NCBI RefSeq assembly: GCF_014905175.1
Contig: NC_057790.1
Coordinates: 2,728,001 to 2,792,000, forward strand
From: Aphidius gifuensis
Taxonomy: Eukaryota > Arthropoda > Insecta > Hymenoptera > Braconidae
Direction of reading: 5' to 3'
Length of the DNA stretch: 64,000 nucleotides
Position 1 is the first letter of the stretch; every line of letters starts with the position of its first letter. Shown here piece by piece: positions 9,429 to 21,000 of the stretch. The notes beneath the pieces are model-generated. The model was given only the letters and a program-made list of their open reading frames with translations. It searched no databases and had not been told where the DNA came from. Both the position numbers and the translations under genes were made by a program.

Positions 9429-12400
9429 TTAGCATTCTTTAGGTAATTCTCCAAAATATGCAGTCAATGAGACTAATTTTTTATCGAGAAAATTTTGTTC
9501 AAGTTCAACACCACCTCCAGGTCCAGCAAGCATTGCAATCTGTTGATTAAAATATTTTAAAAACATATTAATACAATGTGACAATAACTTAATAATTTAT
9601 TATGAATAAATAATTTTAAAAAATAAAAAATTTTACCTGAATAGTGTCAACATTACGAGGAAGAAAATAAGCAACATGATCAGATATTTTTCTTGCAGCA
9701 TCAAATAGACCCTGTCCACCAATTGGCGGAAGAATATTATCAAGATCAAATGTTTCACTAAGTGCATACTCTGGTCCACCCCATGGAGGACTCAAAAAAA
9801 CAACATCAGCAATAAGTTTTTCAGAAACTTGAAAAAAATCACCAACTATAAATTCAATTCTATCTTCAACACCATATACTTTTGCATTATTTCTAGCAAG
9901 TTTAATTTTTTCTGGATCAATATCAATGGCAATAACTGAAAAATAAAATTATTTAAAAATTATTTAAATTGAAAATAAATTATAAATTATTAACTTACCT
10001 CTTTCACATTGAAATGCAAATTGAATTGAATTACCACCTGCACCACAAAATGCATCAACAATTGTATCACATTTACATCTTGTTGCAATATGAGAAGCAA
10101 TTTTTTCAGGTGTTACAGAAAACCAACTTTCTCTATCAAGTTTAATTCCTTCATCAAATTTACTAAATAGCCGATATCTTTTTACCCAATATTTCATCAA
10201 TTTTTTATCATTAGCAACTTCAACTGGAAGACAAATTTTTCTTTTACTTTGTTTTTTTCTTCTTTTTTTTTGTGATTTTTTAACACTATCATCATCAAAA
10301 GATTTATCATCTTTTTGTTTATCAATGTCTTGTGTATTCATGTCAATGTCAATTGATTCATCGTCATCAAATAAATTTTTTTTATTAAAAATTAATTTTT
10401 TACTTTGTAATTTTTTGTTATTATTATTAAATTCATTTTCACATTCTTCATCTGAACTTGATGTCAATTGTGTTATATTATCATTTTTTATTTTACTATC
10501 ATTTGTTATTTTTGGACAATACGATAAATATTGTTTAACTTTATCAATAGTATTTGTTATTTCAACACCATTATCGTCAAAATACATGTGTTTTTTATTT
10601 TTATTATGATTTAATTTTATTTTCAATTGTTTTTGTGGTAATCTAATATTTTTTTTTTTATAAACAACATCACCTTGAAGTTTTTTCATATTATTATCAC
10701 GATTATATGTATATCCCATTAATGAAAATGCTTTTTTTACATTTCTCATACCTTCATTATCTTCTTCTTCTTCCTCTTCTTCTTGCTCTTCATCATCTTC
10801 ATCGTCATCATCGTCATCATCAGCTTCATGAGTACGTTTCAATGCAACTGGTTTATCATCATTTGGTTTTTTACCATCACCATCACCATCATTATCACAA
10901 CCACCAACACCACCACCACCACCACCACCACTACTCAATAATTTTTCATTATTATCAGTACTTGAATTATCAACTTGGCTATTTTTTAGAGTCTTTTTAT
11001 TATCACTCGATTCACCATTACTAGCTGTCATTGTTAAATTTTTCATAAGTGCACCAACTGAGTCCATGACAGCTCTTTTTTGCCGTGATAAATAATTTTT
11101 AGAATGATCATCAATAATATCATTTTTCTTAATTGTTTTTTTATTTTTTTCATTTTCATAATGTTGATGTCTCAGTGTAAAATTTTCATAATGATATTGA
11201 TATTGAATTTGAAAATTTTCTTTCCATAAATTTTGCCAATATTTATCATCATCAGATGTTAAATCATTATTATCTTGTTCACCACTTGAACTTGTAGCAT
11301 TACTTTCAATTGAATTTGTTCCTGAACTTGCTAGACTCAATGAATGAACTGAATTTGAATCAAAACTTGAACTACTAGATAATGTCATTTTAGTAACATT
11401 TGTCATTGAATCAGATGTTGCATTTGTTTTAGCTGTTGAACCAGTTATTGAATTACAACGTGATAATGTTATTAATTTTTCATCTTCATTATTTGATTGT
11501 TGATTATAGCTATCTTCAGGTGTAAATGGACTCAATGGATTCCATCCATCAGTCTCTGGTGATGTTTCATAATTATTATATAATTTATTTCTATTATCTT
11601 CAGCATCTTTATCAACAACAACATTATTTGTTTTATTATCAAATGAAAAATTAACATGATTATCTTTAACACAATGATAATTGCTTTTATTATTAAATAA
11701 ACCCTCAAAATTTGAGTGTAAAATTTCACAATTTTCATGTGCTTGATTTGGAAAACATGTATTTTGTTCAGTTTCATTATCAACATTTTGATTTTTATTA
11801 ATTTTTTTATCATCATTTAAATAATTTGGATTAATATAATCAGCATATTTTTCAATCCAAGCTGACCATATTAAATGTTCACCATTATCAGCCCAAAATT
11901 TTTCCCATGAAATATCAATTACATTTTTTTCATCTAAACCATATGATATTTCCATATTAAAATATGAATCATAAATATTATTAATTACTGGTAATATTTC
12001 TGATTCGTCGTTATCATTAAAATCAATAAAATTTGTTTCACTTGAACCAACAATAAATGATGGACGTTTATTTATTGATAAACAAGCTTCATCATTAGTA
12101 TCAGTTGCATTTTTAAAGGTCAAATTATTTATAAAATCATAAACATTAATGTCATTACCTTGTGGTGTTTTACCATGTGTTTTAAAAGTTTCAATATTAT
12201 TATAATTTACTTCTGGACTTTCTGGCAATTTATCATACATTGATGATATTGGCTCATAAATATTTTTACTATTATGATAATCATGATATTCTGATAAATC
12301 AGCACCAGAATCAGACTGATGAAGACCAAGTTTTTGTGATAATATTTGAGCTGATGATTTTTGTACACTTTCACGAATTGAATCATGCTCATCTGTTGAA

Positions 12401-13027
12401 TAATTGTTGTCTGTATGTGATGCACTACAATAACAGCTCACTTGTTCTTCCTAATTTTAAATAAATTATAAAATGAAATTATTGAATTTATATTTGATAT
12501 TATTGAAATTAAACTTACATCATGTTTTTCAATAAATTGTGCTTTAACTGGATTTTTTTTAAATCCATCAAGTACTTCAACAAGTTTTTCATCTTCATCA
12601 TCATTATCTGAGGGATCATCTTGAGCCAGGACAGAATAAACTTCTGGATTTCTTTAAAATAAAATGAAAATATTATTCAATAATTCATAATATATAATTT
12701 AAATGACAAATAATGCTTTTATTTTTTTATTTTTAATGCTATGACACAGTGATGAGTTACCATGAGATCATTGTTATTGTATTTTAAAAAAAATAAAACA
12801 ATGAAGGTAACATGTCATTATTAACACCCAACAAATATCAATGTAACATTAGCAATTATAAAAAAACATAGATATTATTAAAAGTAATTTTAATTAATAA
12901 AAATAATGAATAATTACTTAATGAATACTCTGCTGCAAAGACAATAAACATTACTGTCTGGATCATGATAATTAATTTGTTCAGCCATGTAAACCTCAGC
13001 AAGAGGCTCCCAATAATGTTCACTCAT
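9429..13027 (-). CDS. Tgs1: trimethylguanosine synthase (Tgs1)
   Basis: This SAM-dependent RNA cap methyltransferase converts the m7G cap of snRNAs and snoRNAs to m2,2,7G. Five exons on the minus strand (13027-12918, 12651-12519, 12450-9999, 9935-9637, 9539-9429) give 1034 residues with phase closing throughout. The C-terminal catalytic domain (about 830-1034) carries YWVKRYRLFSKFDEGIKLD, WFSVTPEKIASHIA and the SAM-binding VDAFCGAGGNSIQFAF, split by an intron before VIAIDIDPEKIKLARNNA. The catalytic SPPWGGPEY is at about 947-955, and the end is LTAYFGELPKEC. The N-terminus MSEHYWEPLAEVYMAEQ resembles animal TGS1 starts. Between them lies a long low-complexity region: Asn-rich, a nine-residue Gly run broken by Val, an Asp run and a Glu run, then a Lys/Arg-rich segment before the catalytic domain. 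Only the catalytic domain is strongly conserved in the family. Two glycine-rich and acidic tracts sit next to each other around residues 600-650. Confidence 0.96.
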
Positions 13028-13107
13028 CTTTATAACAATTTATTATATTAGTTTTAATTGAGAATTAATAATAAATTAAATTGATGTTTATGTTTATGAC
13101 ACTCTGA

Positions 13108-13115
13108 TGACGTCA
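13108..13115. promoter_or_regulatory. perfect CRE (TGACGTCA) upstream of Tgs1
   Basis: The full 8-bp CRE/ATF palindrome TGACGTCA lies about 80 bases upstream of the Tgs1 start codon. Its position fits a proximal promoter site for CREB/ATF-type bZIP factors. Binding is inferred. Confidence 0.45.
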
Positions 13116-13157
13116 AATGATTGTGATGTGATTATTAACTTTTGTTTAACCTGCACA

Positions 13158-13183
13158 AATTGGAGAGTCTCCACTCTCCAATT
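13158..13183. repeat. perfect 11-bp inverted repeat with 4-base loop
   Basis: AATTGGAGAGT (13158-13168) and its exact complement ACTCTCCAATT (13173-13183) flank a CTCC loop. The arms contain four consecutive non-A/T-run bases on each side, so this is not a trivial A/T palindrome. Confidence 0.8.
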
Positions 13184-13412
13184 CATTCAACATAGTCAGT
13201 TTTTTTTTCTCAACCATCGATATAGGAATCTGCAGGCTCGACTGGGCTCGATATTACCTTTATATTTTGTTATATTTCCGCCAATTTTAATTTCGTAATA
13301 TACACACTGAATTCACAGAGTTCCGTAAAGTTTTTTTTTTTTAATAAAAAAATAATTATTCTTTCTTAATTATTAATTTTTTTTCCTATGATAATAATAA
13401 TAATATAGGGAA

Positions 13413-13486
13413 GAAAAAAAAAAAATGTAAATCGGGTTTTTTATAAAAAATTATTATAAAAAACCCGATATACATTTTTTTTTTTT
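13413..13486. repeat. long near-perfect foldback (hairpin)
   Basis: The left arm 13425-13446 (ATGTAAATCGGGTTTTTTAT then AA) pairs with the right arm 13454-13475 with a single mismatch across 22 bp and a 7-base loop. The pairing extends outward by about 11 more A:T pairs through flanking poly-A and poly-T. No clear target-site duplication is visible outside. It could be a very small foldback element or a hairpin-forming 3' flank. Confidence 0.75.
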
Positions 13487-13588
13487 ATAAAATAAAAACT
13501 TTGTTTATTTTTTTAACTTGTAATATTCATATTATTTTATATGATTATTATTTTACTATTTTTATTCAACTAAAAATTATTATAATAT

Positions 13589-16167
13589 TTATAAAATATT
13601 ATCATCAATAATTGGCACACATTTTTGATTAATGCAATGTTTTTTAACACCACAATATGTACCACTTAGTGGTGCACCAGCATTTATACATTTATCTAAA
13701 AAATTTGGTAAATCACTGTCGTTCCAGCAATAAAGTTTTTCACATGTTGTTTTACTTTCCTATGAAAAATAAATTAATAATTTAACATTTATTTTAATTG
13801 AACATATATATAATTATGATAAAATTTCTTACATCACATGCATTAGTAAATTTACGTGATTGACACTGATCCAAAAGACTGACCATGTGTCCAGGCAAAA
13901 TATCTGGTATATTAACATTTTCATTACCCAATGAATTACCCGACCAACATTTATTTCTAATGAACAAAATAAAAAACAAATTAGACTGATAAATAAATTA
14001 CATTAATTTAATTTGATAAAACTCACTTGAATACTGTTAATATTTCATCAATACTGCAAGATGACCATGTGTCGCTGTTTGGTCCATACACATAGCCATT
14101 ATTTGACTGCATAATAAAACTACCATTTTGTGGACATGAATTATTTCCACTACCATCATGAACTGCTCCTAAACTAAAATCATATATAAATTATGATGAA
14201 AATTTTAAAAAAATATATAATAATAATTCTTACACATGTGCTATTTCATGAGCAGCAGTAAAGATTCCACGAAAATTATTTGAATCATGAATAATTGCTA
14301 CAGGACTATCATCGGAATTTTCATTATTACATGTTTGACCGACATGTGCTAGTCCTAAATAGAAAAATTAAATGTTAAAATAAAAATAACAATAATTATA
14401 TTATGTAATAAATATAGATGAGAAAAAATCAGTACATACCAACATTCGAGGCAGTATGAGTTACATTTTTCCAATAACATAATTTAAGACTGCAACAAAT
14501 AATATTAAATTTATATATAATTATTATTTTAAAATATATTAATTATTTTTTAAACTTACTCTGTCTGTGTAATGGCAATGTCCCATGTTAAATTCATTAT
14601 TTTTTGTTGATTTTTTTGTCTCAAAAAATCTCTAAATTTTAATAATGCTAAATTACTGTCAACATATTTTCCATTTGGTTCAAATGAATCTTGAAGATAT
14701 GGTGCAGCCAATTTATTCTATTTATTATAAATTAAATATACATGTTAAAATAATATTTATGTATTTTTTTTTTAATAAACTTACATTTCCAATAACAACA
14801 CCTGAAATGTGAAGTCTTACTGAGGGATTAACAAAATCATTGAATTTTAAATTAACTGCATTCCAAAATGATACAAGATATATCAAAAATTTATACAAAT
14901 GAAGATCTGACTCTCTAATAAAAAATATACATAATTGTTATATTGAATAAATCAATATTTTAAAGAGTTTTATTTATAAAAATTGTGATAAACTTACGAG
15001 ACATACTCAACTCCATAATTAATAAATAATAATATTCTTATGTAAATTGGATCTGGACCTGTGTAAGGAGGTGATTCAATTTTTTTTTTAGCCTGACTTC
15101 TTTTTACTGGATTTGGTATTGGTTTGTATGCTAAAATAATATTATTTAAATATTAAAATAAATAAAAAAAGCTAAACATTAAAAAAAAAAAATTACAGAG
15201 TTATTAATTTTATTTTACATTGCTCTACATTCTCCAAATTAATTGCGATATGATAATCTTGTACAAACTGAGTTTCAGCACTTCTTGAAACACGTGAATT
15301 TTTTGATTTTTTAAAAAATTCTTTCCATTTTTGAACGACAGACGAAGGTGCTTTGAATACTGTCAATTGACTAGATCGATCTCTTATATGCATTATCTAT
15401 AAATAAGCAATTATTCAATGATTTTTTTATTTATATATTTTTTTAATTATTAATAAATTTCAACTTACAAATTCAATACTCCCACGTTTGTCACTTCTTA
15501 TGACAATAACTTCTGCCATGTTATTTGGATCTTCATAAAATTTCAAAGCATCATGTAATGTCTAAAAAATTACAACAATAAATGAATATTTAAAAATAAT
15601 TTAAGAGGTATTATTAAAATGTATAGTTTTTAATTTACATACATCATTATCAAGACGAGTGTATTCAACATTTGATGAGCTATTTCCTTTGGCGAACCAT
15701 ATTGGTGTATTCATTGAAAAAACTGTTTTTTTTTTATTCAATTCCAGTCTCAATGATTTTCCAAAAGCATTAAATTTTAAAATATTTTTTTCATCTTTAG
15801 TTTCTCGAGTTTTAATTGAATGTCCAATTCGTACAAGCTCATAATCTGGAACTAATATTTTTTTTTTTTAATTAAAAATTTAAATATCAAGTTACTAGTC
15901 AATGTTTTTTATTTTTGGAAATATTGTATCATTGAATTTATATTACCATTTATATCAAAAGTTCCAAAAATTGATTTACGTTCTTCTGGACTTATATTCA
16001 AGTGAAACTAAAATAAAAATATTAAAAATATATTTAAATGGTTTTTTTTTTTGCCATAATAAAGTCATTTAATTTTGCATTTTGATAATTATTAATAGAA
16101 GATTAATTACCTTGGAATATCCTGTTTTCAGGATGAAGAAAAAAATAAAAATTTTATAGACTTTCAT
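13589..16167 (-). CDS. secreted M12B (reprolysin/ADAM-type) zinc metalloprotease
   Basis: Thirteen exons on the minus strand (16167-16111, 16007-15947, 15851-15643, 15561-15469, 15396-15219, 15130-14998, 14914-14785, 14717-14560, 14489-14440, 14354-14234, 14173-14027, 13956-13833, 13759-13589) join in phase to 543 residues. A signal peptide (MKVYKIFIFFFIL) is followed by a cysteine-free prodomain with KFNAFGKSLRLELN, typical of M12B proregions, and a basic stretch (VKRSQAKKK, about 208-216) where processing could occur. The catalytic domain has the zinc site HEIAHVLGAVHDG (392-404; three His and Glu393) and a Met-turn FIMQ. A short ADAM_CR-like cysteine-rich tail follows, with TYCGVKKHCINQKCV. 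There is no transmembrane helix, EGF, thrombospondin or full disintegrin module, so the protein is short and soluble. Such proteins are known from parasitoid wasp venoms. All zinc ligands and the catalytic Glu are present, so activity is expected. Venom use is inferred. Confidence 0.93.
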
Positions 16168-16219
16168 TGCGCTGTACTAAGAAATTAAACTTATAATTAT
16201 TCTCTTGAAAATTACATCT

Positions 16220-16228
16220 CTTTTTATA
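16220..16228 (-). promoter_or_regulatory. TATA box of the metalloprotease gene
   Basis: TATAAAAAG on the minus strand lies 53 bases upstream of the start codon. This would place transcription start near 16198 and leave a 5' UTR of about 30 bases, a typical layout for strongly expressed secretory genes. Confidence 0.45.
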
Positions 16229-16606
16229 CTAAAAATTCTTATCTAAGACATGTTATATTCAAAGACAAATAAAATAAAAATAAAATAAAAATCAAGGCAA
16301 TAAATAAATCATAAAAATAAAGCTTAACTTTTTTAAAAAAAAAAATATAGTTTGAACAAAATAAATAAAAGTAGGATTAACGTCTGTCACCTCTTTAGAT
16401 ACATTTAAAATTAATTATCTACAGTACTTATTAAAAAAAGAAAAAGATGAACATAATGATGTTAGATAGATATTCAAGAGTACTTTATATGTTTATAATT
16501 ATTACAATTTTATGTTACGAGAATTATCGTGATTTTGTTAAATTACATGTAATTAGATTTTACACAATTATATGTAGCCCAAAAGAAAGTAAGTCAAGGG
16601 CATATA

Positions 16607-16637
16607 CTTAAATAAATAAATAAATAAATAAATAAAA
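16607..16637. repeat. (AAAT)n microsatellite
   Basis: A run of the tetranucleotide AAAT/ATAA with about seven copies, in the intergenic region upstream of the metalloprotease. Confidence 0.8.
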
Positions 16638-17541
16638 TATATACTCTAATTTTTGTAATAAAAATTATAAAACTTATAAAAATTGGCTTTTTTTTATAAA
16701 AAAAAAATTTATATCTATTAAATACATTAAACATACATGCAAACGGTATGATTTATTTCTTTTTAAATAAAAAGTTTCAGCAATGATGTATGTTTCGGTA
16801 CAATGTTGACACAAATTTTGCAAAAACAAACAAGATATATACACGTGTCAGACTTTTTAATATTTTAATTTAAATGTAGATTAAATATTTGCCAGATATA
16901 TACTTTTTAATAATTAATAATTGTTGGTAATATGAAGACATAGTTATTAATACATTAATTAATTAACATTTATAAATTTATAAAACCAATGTAATATAAT
17001 ATTTTTCAATTTTTTTTTTTATTATTATTCATTGTTAAACTGATTTGTTTTAAAAATAATTATTATTTAAAGAAATTAACAAAAGAAATTATTGAAAATA
17101 ATTTAAATAAACGCAATAATTTATCCTTAAAAAATTACCTAATTTAAAAAGTCATTATCAAACCTGAGCCTTCAATATTTATCAAATAGAATAATTACAT
17201 AATTATAATTTCAAAAACACAAACAAGCTAAAACTCTTCTTTACCAACTGTTAATAACGCGCTAAAATTTAAATTAATTTTTTGTTTCATCTCCCTCGAT
17301 CAATTATTTGCGCAATCGCAATAAAAAAAAAAAAAAAAATTTTGATCTCAGCGCCACGAGAGTCTAATCAAGAAGCTTGTCAACTACTGAACTACGTCAC
17401 AACACAATGAGCTGTTATCCCTACTACATATTAAAAAATAAAAAAATAAATAATATAAATAATAATAATAACAAATAAAGTTGAAGGCTTGAAGCCCCTC
17501 AACCTGTGCACAAAGTAACTCCTCATCGGAGTGCTCCGTTT

Positions 17542-17548
17542 TATAAAA
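17542..17548 (+). promoter_or_regulatory. TATAAAA upstream of Khc-73
   Basis: TATAAAA follows directly after the small palindrome CGGAGTGCTCCG in the C/G-richer island before Khc-73. It is 480 bases from the start codon, so a long 5' UTR would be implied. Confidence 0.25.
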
Positions 17549-17690
17549 TCTCTATAGTCTTTGGGTGTGTGTTGTGTTAACTTGAAAATTGAAATAAAAT
17601 TTATAAAAAATTATAATAAAATATAGTGACACACAAGACACAACATAATGTGAACTACAATCATATACATGTACACCACAAAAAAGCAAT

Positions 17691-17726
17691 ATGGCGATCT
17701 ATGTCACGAGCACGATTTTACTGTAG
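17691..17726 (+). other. upstream ORF in the putative Khc-73 5' UTR
   Basis: An ATG in the context AATATGGCG opens an 11-codon frame ending in TAG, 300 bases before the Khc-73 start. If transcription begins near 17570 this would be a uORF. The ATGGCG may also be part of a YY1/Pho-type site. Confidence 0.25.
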
Positions 17727-18028
17727 CTGTCTTATGAATAATAACAAATAATAATATCAAAATAATACAGTACAAATGTATTATTTAAAACATCAATAGT
17801 GTTTAACAATAATAATTAATTTAGTGACAATGATTATACTGTGATTTTTGGAGTATCAGTGTTATAATTTTTTTTAATTATTTCATTTTTTTTATTTTTT
17901 TATTTTTTTTGTGTTTATTTATTGTGAATGGTTTTTTTTTTTCTATTATTTAAATAATTAATTCAAGTGTATAGCCGGTTTTATTTTTTTTTTTTGATTT
18001 TATTTTGTTGTTTGATCAGTGATAAATC

Positions 18029-21000
18029 ATGGCCACGGATAAAATTAAAGTTGCTGTTCGTGTTAGACCATTCAATCGTCGTGGTAAGTGTTTATTCATA
18101 ATTTTATTTCTTATCAAATTGTCATAATTGACGTCAGTTAATATCCCCTTCTTTTATACCACAATTTTTGATGAAAAAATAAATTATTATTTAAATAAAT
18201 TCAATGAATTTTCATCGACTTCATTTTGACACTTTCCATGCTGGCCTGATTCTTTCTTTACATCTTTTTTTTGCTTTTTTTTTTTTTTGCCATACTAGAA
18301 AAACGTCGTAATCAATGACGATTTAATTTTAAAAAACATTAAAGTTGATAAACTAGTGATTAATCCTTTCACTATATTTCCCACTTTTCCATTGAGCAAA
18401 AAAAAATATAAAAATAATTATCAACAAATTTATATAAAAACGCAATGAATGTTTGTTAAAATCTATCATGTTTTAATACATTTTTTATTTACATAAATTT
18501 ATCTTGGAAAATTCTAGTATTATTTATTATTATTATTAACAATGTTATATATTTAAAAAAACAATTTACAATTATTAAAATTTAAAAGTATAATAATATT
18601 TATTTTTAAACAAAAAATAATCAAAATACTTTTAGGTATATGAAAGATGGGGTTTATTTAAAATAAATTATAAAAATAACTTTCAAGTTTTTTTATTGGC
18701 TTTACTTTGTTAATTATTAATTTTTTAAAATTATTATTATGATTATTATTTTTTCTATGGACACTTGGAACTTGAACATAGTCGTACACAATTAGCATCG
18801 TTACTTTCGCTGACGTTTATTTTTTTATTATTTTTTTTTCTTCAACATGTTTTTACATCAACACACACACAGATTTAAAATATATACATAATATTCGTGA
18901 CAAAAAACAATTTATATGAGTGACTAAACAATAGTTATAATAATAATAATAAACTATAAAAATTTTTTTATCAAATTTTTTTTAAAGAACTGCTCACCCA
19001 CGACGACATTATTTTCCTTAAAATTTTTTATTTATTTATAATTTTTTTTTGTTAGCAAAATTATTGAACTATAAACAATTTAAAAGTTTAAATAAAAAAT
19101 TATTTATTAAATTTTTTTATAATAAAATTTATTTAAAATAAGTTTCATTTTTTTTTATAGAAAAATTTATTTCATTATTTTAAATTTGATTTAATTATTT
19201 TTGTTGTTTTATTTAAATTAATTTAGAGTTTATTTATATATTCATTTAAAAGAAAGTTTTTATATTTTATTTTTCACGTGGCTAGATATAATGACTTATG
19301 AATATTTAGGAAATAAATAATATATAAATATGTAATATATGATGAGGAAAAAAATATGTTAAAAAAATCGAAATTGTTTACGGTTTGTAATAATTGTTGT
19401 TTTGGCGTGACTAGATTTAATTTTAATTTCGTTATTATTAAATATATATTAAAAATGATAAATGTCATGTGTTACACTTGCTTTCTTGCGTGTTAAAAGT
19501 CACTCAACGATGCACTTGTTTAAAACATTTAATTAAAATATGTCCATTAATAAAATGACGTTTGATAATAATTAATGTTTAATTAACACTTTCTTATTTT
19601 ATTTTTTCCTCTTCATATTAACTATTTATTTTTCTCCATTCTTCAATTATAATTTATATATAAATTTAAGTTGAATGAGCTCATAATTGCTGGATGATTA
19701 AAACGCCAATCTTTTTTTATTTTTACTCATTAGTTTAATTGCTTTTTTTTGTTTTTTTTTTTTTATCATGTTTGACATTTTTGTAACATACTGATAATTC
19801 TGCTGACACGAAAGGTTCATCAGTCGTTATATCTACAGGCAATTAAATTTAACAAACATTGCTAGACTTTATTTTATTTTTTTCAAATAATTTATTATAG
19901 TTTTTACATGATGTTATCTTTTTTGATTATCAATTTTTTTTCTTTCGGAACCACTGGTGGGAATCTCACGAAATTTGGTCAGTGTAATGTTGACATATTG
20001 AAGAGTACACTGAATAAATTTTTTGTCTTAATATTTATTTGTTGATGAGTTATGAATTTTTAAACGAGGCCCTTGTCTGGGACCCATGCCCCATCACTGA
20101 CTTCTCGAAACTTTTGATATTTTCTAGTGGTACACGTTACTATTGTTATTTCGACGATTTTAAAAGTCAAAAATCATAATTGCTTTAGTATTCTTTAACT
20201 TTTTTTTATTTCTATGATTTTCGGCAGCCATCTTAAACTCCAAATGGCCAAGTGACTTTTGAAACACACTTCAAAAATTACACTCCCACTGATCGATCTA
20301 ATAATTCTATTTTTTTGACTTGTTTGTTTGACTATTTTTTATACCATAAATCCAACTGTCTAGACGGATACATAATTTTTTTTTTCCTTCTCGGTCATTT
20401 CATTTTTATTCAACAGAAAAAAAAAATTTTATTTCAGGGACTTTTCTGATTTTTTTTTTTTACAATCCACATGAGATAGAGTCGCTTCCATTTATCGATC
20501 CTAGCATTTAGAGCAAAAATTCAAATTTTCTTTTTTTAATTTAAAAAACACACACACACACATGTTTAGAATTAAAAAATATGATATTTATTTTAGAAAA
20601 AAAATAAATTTTAAATATTTCATTTACGCTTTCTAGAACATTGATAAATAAACTTGATTAATTATTAAAAACAACGCTGTTAATTTCTCAAAATATATTA
20701 TTATTATTTTTTTTTATTATAAAATTTAATTTTCAATAAATATTAATAATTCCACATCATTAATTAAACATGTGCATGTTGTTTTTTTTGCTTTTTTTAT
20801 AATTTTTTAATCAAGTGTTGGTTTTGTTGATGACGAATTTTGTGGTGAGTGAGTCACGTAAATGATCACGTGTATGCAATCTATATTTTTTTATTTATAC
20901 ATATATATAAATGAAATAACAGTGATGCTAACAAAACATCCAAGTGTGTGTCACACTGTTGCCATTGTTGTTTATTTATTTATATGCTTTTAATCAAAAC

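Larger units (their letters stand above)
13028..13588. other. Tgs1 promoter and metalloprotease 3' flank
   Basis: This 561-base gap has three structured elements: a perfect TGACGTCA, an 11-bp-arm hairpin at 13158-13183 and a long near-perfect foldback at about 13413-13486. A C/G-richer stretch lies around 13140-13320. No gene is supported. The short ORF at 13107-13298 has no recognisable product. Confidence 0.6.
16168..18028. other. divergent intergenic region, metalloprotease / Khc-73
   Basis: This 1.9 kb stretch holds two promoters facing apart. The metalloprotease side has a TATAAAAAG box. The Khc-73 side has a C/G-richer island (about 17330-17730) with ACTACGTCAC, a TATAAAA and an 11-codon upstream ORF. 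An (AAAT)n tract lies at about 16607-16637. No other gene is seen. Confidence 0.6.

Noticed and set aside
10325..11024. ORFs antisense to Tgs1, including a His-rich one
   Set aside because: They arise from complementing the Asp/Glu/Gly repeats and Asn-rich codons of Tgs1, and show no family resemblance.
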